A stretch of DNA of 13,005 nucleotides from Fervidobacterium sp. Its GTDB lineage: Bacteria; Thermotogota; Thermotogae; Thermotogales; Fervidobacteriaceae. The position numbers were made by a program, and so were the translations under genes. Below are positions 1 through 6,878 of this stretch, piece by piece. How positions within the stretch are numbered: position 1 is the stretch's first letter; each line of letters starts with the position of its first letter. The stretch spans positions 1 through 13,005 of the forward strand of contig DPIB01000096.1 in assembly GCA_003522805.1 (NCBI GenBank), read 5' to 3'. Under the pieces are notes generated by a model. The model had not been told where the DNA came from. It worked only from the letters and a program-made list of their open reading frames with translations, and made no database searches.

Positions 1-22
1 TATTGGCGGTGGGTAGTTGACT
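1..22 (-). repeat. Partial palindromic element end, IS200/IS605 (TnpB)-like
   Basis: Read on the minus strand, bases 22 to 1 begin with AGTCAACTACCCAC followed by CGCC. A near-identical sequence (20 of 22 bases) lies in inverted orientation at 12941-12962. CCCACCGCC would be the 5' arm of a hairpin whose other arm lies beyond the window. Similar CTACCCACG-type hairpins occur at ends of IS200/IS605-family elements that carry TnpB; this assignment is from memory of such ends, and no transposase is visible here. It could instead be a non-autonomous relic or another dispersed palindromic repeat. Confidence 0.4.
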
Positions 23-39
23 TTCTATCCTTTACCTGC

Positions 40-1869
40 CTATTTTATTGCTGAATTCCAGTTTAAGGGATTTCCATATAAGCTATTCCAGAACCCTGAA
101 GGGTTATCGTTAACGTAATAGCACCTTATTTCGTTCCCAAATACAAATAGGTATCCACTGCTTAGTGAAATGTATCTGCCATTCTGGACAGTATCTGTAA
201 ACAATGTTTTCTTTGATTCCTTGTCTACAACATAAAACTTGCCCGAATCTGTTAGAACATAGATATTTTTCTTTCCGATAACCGCATCTATAACCTGTCC
301 ACTTATAGTTAGAAAAACGTTTTTTCCTCTTAGTATCTGCGTTTCTTTCTGCATTGGTACAAATTCATAAGATAAGCCAGTTTCATCTATTAAGGTAAAG
401 CCAAGTTGCTGACTTATATAAGGGTTCTCAGATACAATTGGTAAGTTCTTAACCTTTCCTACAAATGTAGACGTTTCTTTTTCTCGCCACAAATTTCCAA
501 CACCGTCTATAACGAATATTTTCCCAGAAAGTGAAATAGACGGTGGAACAACTGGATATGAGGCAGTCCTATACGATGTTGTTATACTTCCACTCTTTCC
601 AAGGTCTTTTATAACGTATACAGTACCGTTATCTGTTACAACATAGAGGTAGTAGCCGTCCCAAGCTGGTCCTTGAGATATATCGCCATCTAGTTTCAAT
701 TTCCAACTTAATTGACCTTTTTCATTCACTGCATAAACAGTATCATCCCAAGATACTACATATATGTTGTTGCCAACAGTTACGTGGGCCACAACTACAA
801 AAGTAGTTTTGAAAGTCCACTGAATTTTTCCATCTGCTACAGACAAGAGGCTTCCTTTTAGCGTAGGTATGTAAGCTGTTGTCCCCTTTATTGCGGGTTT
901 GCCGAATATTTCATCATTCATCACAACTTTCCAAATTAACTCGTACAATTTCGGCTCTTTAGTCGTTGGTTCTTTTTCTGAAGGCTTCACAACTGAAATT
1001 TCCTGTTGCGTACTACCTTGCTCTGTCTGTTGCTGAGCCTGTGCTTGGGACTCTTCACCCTCGTCTGAGACTTCAGCCGTGGTTGTAGTCTCTTGCTGGC
1101 TCAGAATTACTGGGGCAAGGGACTTAGCAGTGAATTTCTGGTCTTTCTGAACTAAATCGCCTGTTATCATGATATTGCCTGAGTAAAGGTTTTCACCGTC
1201 ACTAAGAAGTTGCCCTTTATATGAAAAAGTCGAGCTTAATCTTGCACTTCCTTTATAGATGTATATTTTTGTTCCATCACTGAACGCGTGGTATCCAGAA
1301 AAATAAGCATAATCTTTATAAGAAGGATACGAACGTTCAAGCCGGATGTATTTTGGATTTGATATGTTGAAAAGCTGAGACTGTGTCCCGAGCGCTGCCA
1401 AATAATCTCCACTCAATTTTAGAGTCTTCGCTGATACAACCATCGACCAAACGATCGAACTTCCATCGTAACAGACAATCTGGTTTCCATCTATACCTAT
1501 TATATAATCATCCTTCACCACTACACTTTGCAATGTACTGGTAACTGTTCCTATGGTAACTGCCTTGCCGTTGGAAATTTTATAAACCTTATTACTAGAA
1601 ATGACATAATTAATGCCCACACGTTGAGCATTTTTTATGTCAATCTTTGTCTTTCCATCAAGAGTGTATATTCCATCAGTAGCGATGTAGTAGTATTGCA
1701 CTCCGTCGTAGAGAACATCCGAAAAAGAACCAGATTTTATAATATTACCAGCTTCATCTACAATAGAGTTGGAGGTAACGATAATTGCACCAGAGAAAAG
1801 TGATGAAGATAGGAAAAGACCTATGTAAAAAGCAATTGTGAAGAAACATTTCCACCCTTTCGTATGCAT
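40..1869 (-). CDS. Exported PQQ-like beta-propeller repeat protein (hypothetical)
   Basis: This is a large exported protein built of beta-propeller-type repeats; its ligand or partner is unknown. An in-frame ATG exists at 1884, but the ATG at 1869 is preferred because AGAGGTG sits 5 nt upstream of it. From that start, a basic N terminus (MHTKGWK) is followed by a hydrophobic stretch to about residue 28, as in a signal peptide. There is no lipobox. Residues about 30-250 and 308-600 contain repeated beta-strand units; the second half has PQQ-like phrases such as GQLSWKLKLDGDI and DGKIQWTF. The halves are joined by a Thr/Gln/Glu/Ser-rich linker at about 258-307. The protein therefore looks like two extracytoplasmic propellers or partial propellers on a flexible tether. 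No catalytic motif is recognisable, and a BamB-like scaffold role is only a structural analogy. It is transcribed alone from a promoter at about 1961-1989. Confidence 0.85.
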   Translation of the reverse strand: MHTKGWKCFFTIAFYIGLFLSSSLFSGAIIVTSNSIVDEAGNIIKSGSFSDVLYDGVQYYYIATDGIYTLDGKTKIDIKNAQRVGINYVISSNKVYKISNGKAVTIGTVTSTLQSVVVKDDYIIGIDGNQIVCYDGSSIVWSMVVSAKTLKLSGDYLAALGTQSQLFNISNPKYIRLERSYPSYKDYAYFSGYHAFSDGTKIYIYKGSARLSSTFSYKGQLLSDGENLYSGNIMITGDLVQKDQKFTAKSLAPVILSQQETTTTAEVSDEGEESQAQAQQQTEQGSTQQEISVVKPSEKEPTTKEPKLYELIWKVVMNDEIFGKPAIKGTTAYIPTLKGSLLSVADGKIQWTFKTTFVVVAHVTVGNNIYVVSWDDTVYAVNEKGQLSWKLKLDGDISQGPAWDGYYLYVVTDNGTVYVIKDLGKSGSITTSYRTASYPVVPPSISLSGKIFVIDGVGNLWREKETSTFVGKVKNLPIVSENPYISQQLGFTLIDETGLSYEFVPMQKETQILRGKNVFLTISGQVIDAVIGKKNIYVLTDSGKFYVVDKESKKTLFTDTVQNGRYISLSSGYLFVFGNEIRCYYVNDNPSGFWNSLYGNPLNWNSAIK

Positions 1870-1891
1870 TCTTACACCTCTCATCTATTTT

Positions 1892-1916
1892 CTTTAGTCT
1901 TTAGTCTTTAGTCTTT
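1892..1916. repeat. Heptanucleotide tandem repeat (CTTTAGT)x3
   Basis: Three perfect copies of CTTTAGT plus a partial fourth (CTTT) lie in the predicted 5' untranslated region of the beta-propeller gene. On the minus strand they read ACTAAAG and sit just upstream of its ribosome binding site. Slippage here would change leader length without shifting the reading frame. Confidence 0.8.
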
Positions 1917-1960
1917 CACCATCAATTAGGAGGTCTCTAACAAGATTATTTGTTAAAACA

Positions 1961-1989
1961 ATTATAACATGTTAGATTATTCCTGGAAA
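1961..1989 (-). promoter_or_regulatory. Predicted extended -10 promoter of the beta-propeller gene
   Basis: On the minus strand, TGTTATAAT (1969 to 1961) is a perfect extended -10 element. TTTCCA (1989 to 1984, 4 of 6 matches to TTGACA) lies 17 nt upstream. Transcription would begin near 1954 and give a leader of about 85 nt. A small inverted repeat, TAACAA...TTGTTA (1938-1955), overlaps the predicted start and could be an operator or a chance AT-rich pair. Confidence 0.6.
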
Positions 1990-2047
1990 CAAGATTCTGA
2001 TATAAAACACTCTGATTTCTTCGAACTTTACACGAATATATAAACAC

Positions 2048-3235
2048 CTAGATGGTATTTACATAAACTATCTGTATAATCAAAAACTTCAGATACATGC
2101 TCTCCAATATGTTGTACATTTGAGGATAATCTATTGACTGACCGCCTCTATACAGCAACTTCAAGAGAACTTTTGCATCAATCCCTGCTTCAACTAGTGT
2201 ATTTTCAAACTCGTTCTGTGATATGACCTGAGTACAGGAAGCAGTTGCGAGTATTCCGTTGCTTTTTAGAATTCTCATGCTTCTGTAGTTTATCTCCTTG
2301 TAGCCTTTGAACGCAGCATCTCTATTCGAGCTGCTTTTGGCAAAGGAAGGAGGGTCTAGAACTATTAGATCGAACAGTTTTGAATTCTCGTAGTTTGACT
2401 TGAGATAATCGAAGGCATTTACAACTACAAAATCACAATCCTTAAATAGATTTAGATTTGCAATTTCTTTAGCAATTTCGATAGCTCTTTCAGAGTAATC
2501 GACAAAGGTGACATGTTTAGCTCCGCTTTTTAACAGATGCATACCGAAATTTCCTGTATATGAAAAGCAGTCCAGGCAAATTTTGTCTTTCGCAAATTCC
2601 ATGAGTTTCCTCACATTTTCCCTTTGATCTAGGAACGCCCCTGTTTTCTGCCCCTTTGTATCTGCTAAGAACTTTATTCCATCTACTTCAAACGGAATCA
2701 ATTCAGGACCTGTGCCATAAATCCATTCAACTTTCTCTTCTAATCCCTCTTTTTCTAAAACACTTCCCTCAGTGTGTTCAAAAATCCCAGCTGGATTGAA
2801 AATTTCTATGAGTACGTCAATTATCTGATGCTTAAGCATGTTTATACCTAAAGTATTAAACTGGACAGAGAGGTACTTATCGAACTTATCAACGATCAAT
2901 CCAGGTAATCCATCAACTTCACTAAACACTACTCGATAAGCGTTTTCGCACACTGTGTTAAAACGATTTCTTAACGCTTCATCGAACCTATTCTTAATAA
3001 ACTCTCTGTTTATGTCAACTGGTTTCCGAGTCAATATTCTTACAGTTATCTTCGAATTTGTATTAATATAACCTCGTCCCAGAAACTGCCCCGCAAATGT
3101 ATAAACATCAACAATGGAACCATTAATATAGTCACCATCAATACGTTCAATTTCATTATCATAAATCCATGGATGTCCAAGTAAGACTCGCCGTTTGATA
3201 TCTCTTTTGAGTGTAACTTTTGCTATATTTGACAA
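2048..3235 (-). CDS. Class I SAM-dependent rRNA methyltransferase, RlmI-like
   Basis: This is a cytoplasmic RNA cytosine-C5 methyltransferase of the RlmI/YccW family, whose E. coli member makes m5C1962 in 23S rRNA. The 395-aa length matches that family (E. coli RlmI is 396 aa). Residues about 3-75 form the N-terminal PUA-like RNA-binding domain. GAFLDQREN (199-207) and LDCFSYTGNFG (221-231) mark the start of the Rossmann fold and SAM motif I. DPPSF (294-298) is motif IV, and ASCTQ with Cys334 occupies the catalytic-cysteine region. The C-terminal pattern DYP...ESMYLKFL is typical of the family. The start is TTG at 3235: AAGAAGGTGATCAC directly upstream is almost a full complement of the 16S rRNA 3' end. 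The family assignment is firm; the exact target base is inferred. Confidence 0.93.
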   Translation of the reverse strand: MSNIAKVTLKRDIKRRVLLGHPWIYDNEIERIDGDYINGSIVDVYTFAGQFLGRGYINTNSKITVRILTRKPVDINREFIKNRFDEALRNRFNTVCENAYRVVFSEVDGLPGLIVDKFDKYLSVQFNTLGINMLKHQIIDVLIEIFNPAGIFEHTEGSVLEKEGLEEKVEWIYGTGPELIPFEVDGIKFLADTKGQKTGAFLDQRENVRKLMEFAKDKICLDCFSYTGNFGMHLLKSGAKHVTFVDYSERAIEIAKEIANLNLFKDCDFVVVNAFDYLKSNYENSKLFDLIVLDPPSFAKSSSNRDAAFKGYKEINYRSMRILKSNGILATASCTQVISQNEFENTLVEAGIDAKVLLKLLYRGGQSIDYPQMYNILESMYLKFLIIQIVYVNTI

Positions 3236-3285
3236 GTGATCACCTTCTTTGGTAAAACACTACGCTTTTTTGAAGTTCACTTTAG

Positions 3286-3314
3286 ATTATAACACAAATC
3301 AGAGGTAGGTTGAA
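3286..3314 (-). promoter_or_regulatory. Predicted extended -10 promoter of the RlmI-like gene
   Basis: On the minus strand, TGTTATAAT (3294 to 3286) is a perfect extended -10. A poor -35 (TTCAAC, 3314 to 3309) lies 17 nt upstream. The same nine-base element precedes two other minus-strand genes in this window. The leader to the TTG start would be about 45 nt. Confidence 0.55.
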
Positions 3315-3365
3315 CTTTAGAGCGATACGCAAAATTATCTTCGTATAACAAAGAAATTTCATATT

Positions 3366-3394
3366 TTGCAAAATGGACGTTTAGGACATATAAT
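3366..3394 (+). promoter_or_regulatory. Predicted sigma-A promoter of the dehydrogenase operon
   Basis: TTGCAA (3366-3371, 4 of 6) and TATAAT (3389-3394, 6 of 6) are separated by 17 nt on the plus strand. Transcription would start near 3401, giving a leader of about 118 nt. That leader contains a weak 7-bp hairpin (3466-3472 with 3483-3489, 10-nt loop) running into GTTTTT. This could be a mild attenuator, but the stem is AT-rich with one G-T pair. Confidence 0.55.
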
Positions 3395-3518
3395 TTAAGT
3401 AGTAGAGTCGTTAAGTAATCTTGGTAATGCTAAGCACTTCTAACTCATAAATTTGTTGAACAAGAATAACAGTCTGTAATGGCTGTTGTTTTTCAGTACA
3501 TTGATTGGAGGGGGATAG

Positions 3519-3836
3519 ATGGGAAGATTGGTAGAACATCCTATACTAAATGTCAAGGTTTCAGGTGCTGCGGAGCATATGGTCTTTTATTTTGAAGATC
3601 AACCTATATTTGCACTTCCGAGTGATACTATTGCCAGTGCGTTAATTGCCAGTGGTATCGACATTTTTGGTTTTACTGAGCATGAACATGCTAGAGGCTT
3701 TTTCTGTGCAATAGGGAAGTGTTCATCATGCCTTGTAGAAGTCGATGGAGTTCCGAATGTGAGAGCATGTATTACCCCCGTTCGTGAAGGTATCAGTGTT
3801 CGTCGGCAAATCGGAAGGGGGAAACCAAAATGGTAA
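3519..3836 (+). CDS. Small [2Fe-2S]-binding subunit of an FAD-dependent amine/amino-acid dehydrogenase (HcnA-like)
   Basis: This is a 105-aa electron-transfer subunit with a plant-type [2Fe-2S] fold (Fer2_4 type). Four cysteines, C63-x4-C68-x2-C71-x12-C84, fit the cluster-binding pattern. Length and motif match the small subunits of hydrogen cyanide synthase (HcnA), opine oxidases and proline/hydroxyproline dehydrogenase complexes. The ATG is preceded by a strong GGAGGGGG (3507-3514). Its stop overlaps the start of the next gene by 7 nt (3830-3836), so the two are probably translationally coupled and made in fixed ratio. It most likely carries electrons between the DAO subunit and the large FAD/NAD subunit. 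The substrate cannot be told from this protein. Confidence 0.88.
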   Translation: MGRLVEHPILNVKVSGAAEHMVFYFEDQPIFALPSDTIASALIASGIDIFGFTEHEHARGFFCAIGKCSSCLVEVDGVPNVRACITPVREGISVRRQIGRGKPKW

Positions 3837-5674
3837 ATGAAGGGCCAACCGAAAAAAAACATGTCAAAGCCCTGGTAATTGGAGCTGGACCGGCTGGTTT
3901 GTGTGGCGCAATAGCTATTGCAGAGAGCATAGGTGATGGAAAGCAAATACTAGTTGTTGATGAAGGCATAGTTCCCGGTGGACAGCTTCCTAAACAAACT
4001 CACAAGTTCTTTGGACATGAAGGCTTTTATGCTTCTGTAAGAGGATTTGAAATAGGTGAAAAACTTGTAAGTAAAGCTACTGATCTTGGTGTTCAGTTCT
4101 CAATGCAAACGACAGTTGCAGGCATATACGAAGATTCTATTGTAACGTATGATAGAAATAATAATAGTGTTGATGAATATACCGCAGACTATCTTTTAAT
4201 TGCAACTGGTGCTTCTGAAAGATTCTTGGTATTTAGAAATAATACACTACCCGGTGTATATGGTGCTGGTGCTGTTCAGACTTTAATGAATCAGTATAAA
4301 GTCATGCCTGGTGAATCTTTTTTGATAGTCGGAGCAGGAAACATAGGATTGATAGTTGCATATCAGTTACTACAAGCTGGTGCCAACGTTAAAGCCATTG
4401 TTGAGGCTAGCTCGAAAATTGGGGGCTATATGGTTCACGCAAATAAGATCATGCGTTTAGGTGTTCCAATAATGTTGAATCACACCATCGTAAGTGCATT
4501 AGGTGAAGAAAGGGTACAAGGGGCAATTGTGGCAAGAGTTGATGAACATTTCAAACCAATTCCAGGTACTGAGAAGGAGTTTGTGGTTGATACGATCTGC
4601 CTTGCGGTTGGTCTACAACCGAGTGTAGAGTTAGTTGCCCAGACAGGAGCGGAAATAAAGTATATTTCCGAACTTGGTGGATACGTACCGATAAGAGATG
4701 AAAACATGAAAACCACTGCTGATAATGTTTATATTGCTGGTGATCTTTCTGGAATAGAAGAAGCGTCTACTGCAATGATAGAAGGGTATATTGCTGGATA
4801 CAATATAGCACAAAAGATTACTGGACAAGATTTGTCAGAAAAAATTAGTACTATGAAAGACGAACTTATCGAATTTAGGAAAGGACCATTTGCAAGTAAA
4901 GTTAGAGAAGGTCTAAAGAAAATGAACATATTATTCCCAAGTGGCGGTTACAGAGAGAGGACCCAGCAATCGACAGGTCCAAATGGAAAACTGAGGGCAG
5001 TAATCGAGTGTCCTCAGGCAATACCTTGTAATCCTTGCGAAACCTCATGTCCGACTGGGGCAATAAATGTTGGAAAGAACATAAATAGCATACCGTACGT
5101 AGATTATGATAAATGTATTGGATGCGGGGTTTGTGTAATGAAATGTCCTGGCCTTGCAATATTCCTCCTACAAGAAAAGGAAGATTATTCTATAGTAGGT
5201 ATACCATATGAGTTTTTGCCAATTCCAGAAAATGGTACTATTGTTAAGCTCTTCGACAAAGATGGAAGATATGTTGCAGATGGTCAGATAGACAAGGTAT
5301 CGGTTAACAGAAAAGAGAAGACCCATCTTGTCTTTCTAAGAGTCCCAAAAGGAATGGAAAATATCGTACGACATTTTGATCTGGCAATAAATTCTGAGGA
5401 ATATGTGTGCAGATGTGAAGAGGTTTCAAGGCAGGATGTGGAAAAAGTAATAGATTCAGGAATTACTGATTATGAAGAGATTAGAAGAATCTTACGCATT
5501 GGCATGGGACCATGTGGTGGGAAAACCTGTAGAAATGTTGTTCTCCAAATAATTGCTGAAAAGACAAAAATCCCAATTTCTGAAAGTAAACTAGGGGCAT
5601 TCCGTCCACCTGTCATTCCTCTTCCGATCGATGCTATTGTAAAATCTCGGAAAGGGGTGGATAAAGATGAGTGA
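3830..5674 (+). CDS. FAD/NAD-dependent oxidoreductase with 2[4Fe-4S] ferredoxin and BFD-type [2Fe-2S] domains (dehydrogenase alpha subunit)
   Basis: This 614-aa protein is the electron-output subunit of the complex. The first Rossmann motif GAGPAG (18-23) binds FAD, with GGQ at 50-52. A second, GAGNIG (168-173), is followed by Glu192 at the end of beta-2, which favours NAD over NADP. IAGD (302-305) is the second FAD motif. Residues about 390-445 are a ferredoxin-like insert: C394, C400, C403, C407 and C429, C432, C435, C439, enough for two [4Fe-4S] clusters. The C-terminal BFD-like domain has C527, C529, C562 and C567 for a [2Fe-2S] cluster. The pyridine-nucleotide oxidoreductase core plus BFD matches HcnB and opine-oxidase A subunits; the ferredoxin insert recalls the multi-cluster dye-linked proline dehydrogenases of thermophiles. 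The gene overlaps both neighbours. The electron acceptor, NAD or ferredoxin, is inferred. Confidence 0.9.
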   Translation: MVNEGPTEKKHVKALVIGAGPAGLCGAIAIAESIGDGKQILVVDEGIVPGGQLPKQTHKFFGHEGFYASVRGFEIGEKLVSKATDLGVQFSMQTTVAGIYEDSIVTYDRNNNSVDEYTADYLLIATGASERFLVFRNNTLPGVYGAGAVQTLMNQYKVMPGESFLIVGAGNIGLIVAYQLLQAGANVKAIVEASSKIGGYMVHANKIMRLGVPIMLNHTIVSALGEERVQGAIVARVDEHFKPIPGTEKEFVVDTICLAVGLQPSVELVAQTGAEIKYISELGGYVPIRDENMKTTADNVYIAGDLSGIEEASTAMIEGYIAGYNIAQKITGQDLSEKISTMKDELIEFRKGPFASKVREGLKKMNILFPSGGYRERTQQSTGPNGKLRAVIECPQAIPCNPCETSCPTGAINVGKNINSIPYVDYDKCIGCGVCVMKCPGLAIFLLQEKEDYSIVGIPYEFLPIPENGTIVKLFDKDGRYVADGQIDKVSVNRKEKTHLVFLRVPKGMENIVRHFDLAINSEEYVCRCEEVSRQDVEKVIDSGITDYEEIRRILRIGMGPCGGKTCRNVVLQIIAEKTKIPISESKLGAFRPPVIPLPIDAIVKSRKGVDKDE

Positions 5675-6821
5675 TGTAAATGGCACTTATGATGTTTGTA
5701 TAATAGGTGGGGGGATAACTGGTACAGCATTAGCATACTCACTATGTAAGCTAGGTGAAACTTCTGTTGCTGTTTTTGAGAAATCCTATCTTTCCTCTGG
5801 TTCTACTGGGCGTTGTGGTGGTGGGATACGGCAACAGTGGTCAACAAAGAATAATGTTAGACTTGCAATGAGAAGTGTAAAGTTGTTTGAGAACTTTGAA
5901 GAAGATGTAGGAATGGATATCGAGTATTATCAAGGTGGTTATCTCATGCTCTCTTACGACGAGGAAGAAGCAGAACAATTTGAGAAAAACGTAGAAATAC
6001 AAAGAGAAGAAGGGCTTGATGTTGAGATATTGACTCCAAAACAAGTAAGTGAGAGGTATCCATATATAAACACCCAGGATTTGATTGTAGCTACCTTTTG
6101 TCAAACTGATGGACATGCAAATCCACATAAGGCGGTAATTGGTTATGCACAGGCTGCTAAGAGAATGGGAGCGGATATATATACTCACACTGAAGTCTTA
6201 GGTGTTGATGTAGAAAATGGTAAAGTAGTCGGTATCCAAACGACAAGGGGATATTTTAAGTGTAATGTTGTTGTAAATGCATCTGGCCCTTGGTCAAGAC
6301 AAGTAGCAGAACTTGCTGGAGTTGAACTACCAACGGAAAGTTATCGACACCAAATCTTTGTTACTGAACCATTAGAGAATTTCTTCCCAATGATGGCAAT
6401 CAGTTTTGCAGGCAATTTTTATATGAGACAGGCACATCATGGACAATTCATAATGGGGCAGGGTGACAAAGATGAAAAGCCTGGAATAAATTATAATGTT
6501 ACCTTCAAATTTGAGAAGGAACTTGCTGAAAAGATGGTTGGAATTTTTCCATTCCTAAAAAACCTAAGAATTATGAGACATTGGAGTGGAATGTACAACA
6601 TGTCCCCAGATGCCCAACCAATAATCGGACAAAGCGACAAAGTCAAAGGATACTTCTATGCAGTTGGGTATTCTGGCCACGGTTTCATGGTGGCACCTGC
6701 TGTGTCCGAAGCATTATCTGAACTGATCGTGTTTGGGAAAACCCTGCATACAGACGTATCATACCTAAACGTTGATAGGTTTAGTAATGAAGATGTAGAA
6801 AAAGAGAAAAACGTAGTATAA
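5667..6821 (+). CDS. DAO-family FAD-dependent amino-acid/amine dehydrogenase (catalytic beta subunit)
   Basis: This is a 384-aa flavoprotein of the D-amino acid oxidase fold (glycine/sarcosine oxidase, proline dehydrogenase beta, HcnC). GGGITG (14-19) with Glu38 forms the FAD Rossmann site. STGRCGGGIRQQW (46-58) is the conserved flavin-contact segment of sarcosine oxidase beta/PDH beta-like enzymes. VVNASGPWS (202-210), SGMYNMSPDAQPIIG (307-321) and GYSGHGFMVAP (334-344) complete the FAD and active-site regions. The start overlaps the preceding stop by 8 nt, with AGGGGTGG as ribosome site. It probably oxidises a secondary or primary amine substrate; proline, hydroxyproline, sarcosine and opines are all possible. 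No pyrroline-carboxylate dehydrogenase, racemase or substrate transporter is adjacent, so the substrate remains open. TATAAT at 6817-6822 overlaps its stop codon. Confidence 0.9.
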   Translation: MSDVNGTYDVCIIGGGITGTALAYSLCKLGETSVAVFEKSYLSSGSTGRCGGGIRQQWSTKNNVRLAMRSVKLFENFEEDVGMDIEYYQGGYLMLSYDEEEAEQFEKNVEIQREEGLDVEILTPKQVSERYPYINTQDLIVATFCQTDGHANPHKAVIGYAQAAKRMGADIYTHTEVLGVDVENGKVVGIQTTRGYFKCNVVVNASGPWSRQVAELAGVELPTESYRHQIFVTEPLENFFPMMAISFAGNFYMRQAHHGQFIMGQGDKDEKPGINYNVTFKFEKELAEKMVGIFPFLKNLRIMRHWSGMYNMSPDAQPIIGQSDKVKGYFYAVGYSGHGFMVAPAVSEALSELIVFGKTLHTDVSYLNVDRFSNEDVEKEKNVV

Positions 6822-6822
6822 T
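6817..6822 (+). promoter_or_regulatory. Possible -10 box for the GGDEF response-regulator gene
   Basis: TATAAT overlaps the TAA stop of the dehydrogenase beta subunit. The best -35 17 nt upstream (TGTAGA, 6794-6799) is poor, and there is no TG extension. If used, the start would be near 6829 and the leader would contain the 12-bp tandem repeat. No terminator is visible between the two genes, so read-through from the operon is the alternative. Confidence 0.3.
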
Positions 6823-6845
6823 ATCTTAATAGGGGTGTGCACATC

Positions 6846-6869
6846 ATTGTGTGAAAAATTGTGTGAAAA
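6846..6869 (+). repeat. Perfect 12-bp tandem duplication upstream of the GGDEF gene
   Basis: ATTGTGTGAAAA occurs twice head to tail (6846-6857 and 6858-6869) and runs directly into the ribosome site GGTGAG of the next gene. It could be a double protein-binding site in the leader, or a recent slippage duplication. Confidence 0.8.
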
Positions 6870-6878
6870 GGTGAGAAC

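Noticed and set aside
1870..1884. Upstream ATG start (1884) for the beta-propeller gene
   Set aside because: The ATG at 1869 has AGAGGTG at ideal distance and gives a normal signal peptide; the upstream ATG overlaps that ribosome site.
1928..1934. AGGAGGT on the plus strand as a ribosome site
   Set aside because: No start codon or open frame follows at a usable distance; it is in the leader of a minus-strand gene.
3427..3435. Odd palindrome TGCTAAGCA in the dehydrogenase operon leader as an operator
   Set aside because: The arms are only 4 bp, which is expected by chance in a leader of this length.
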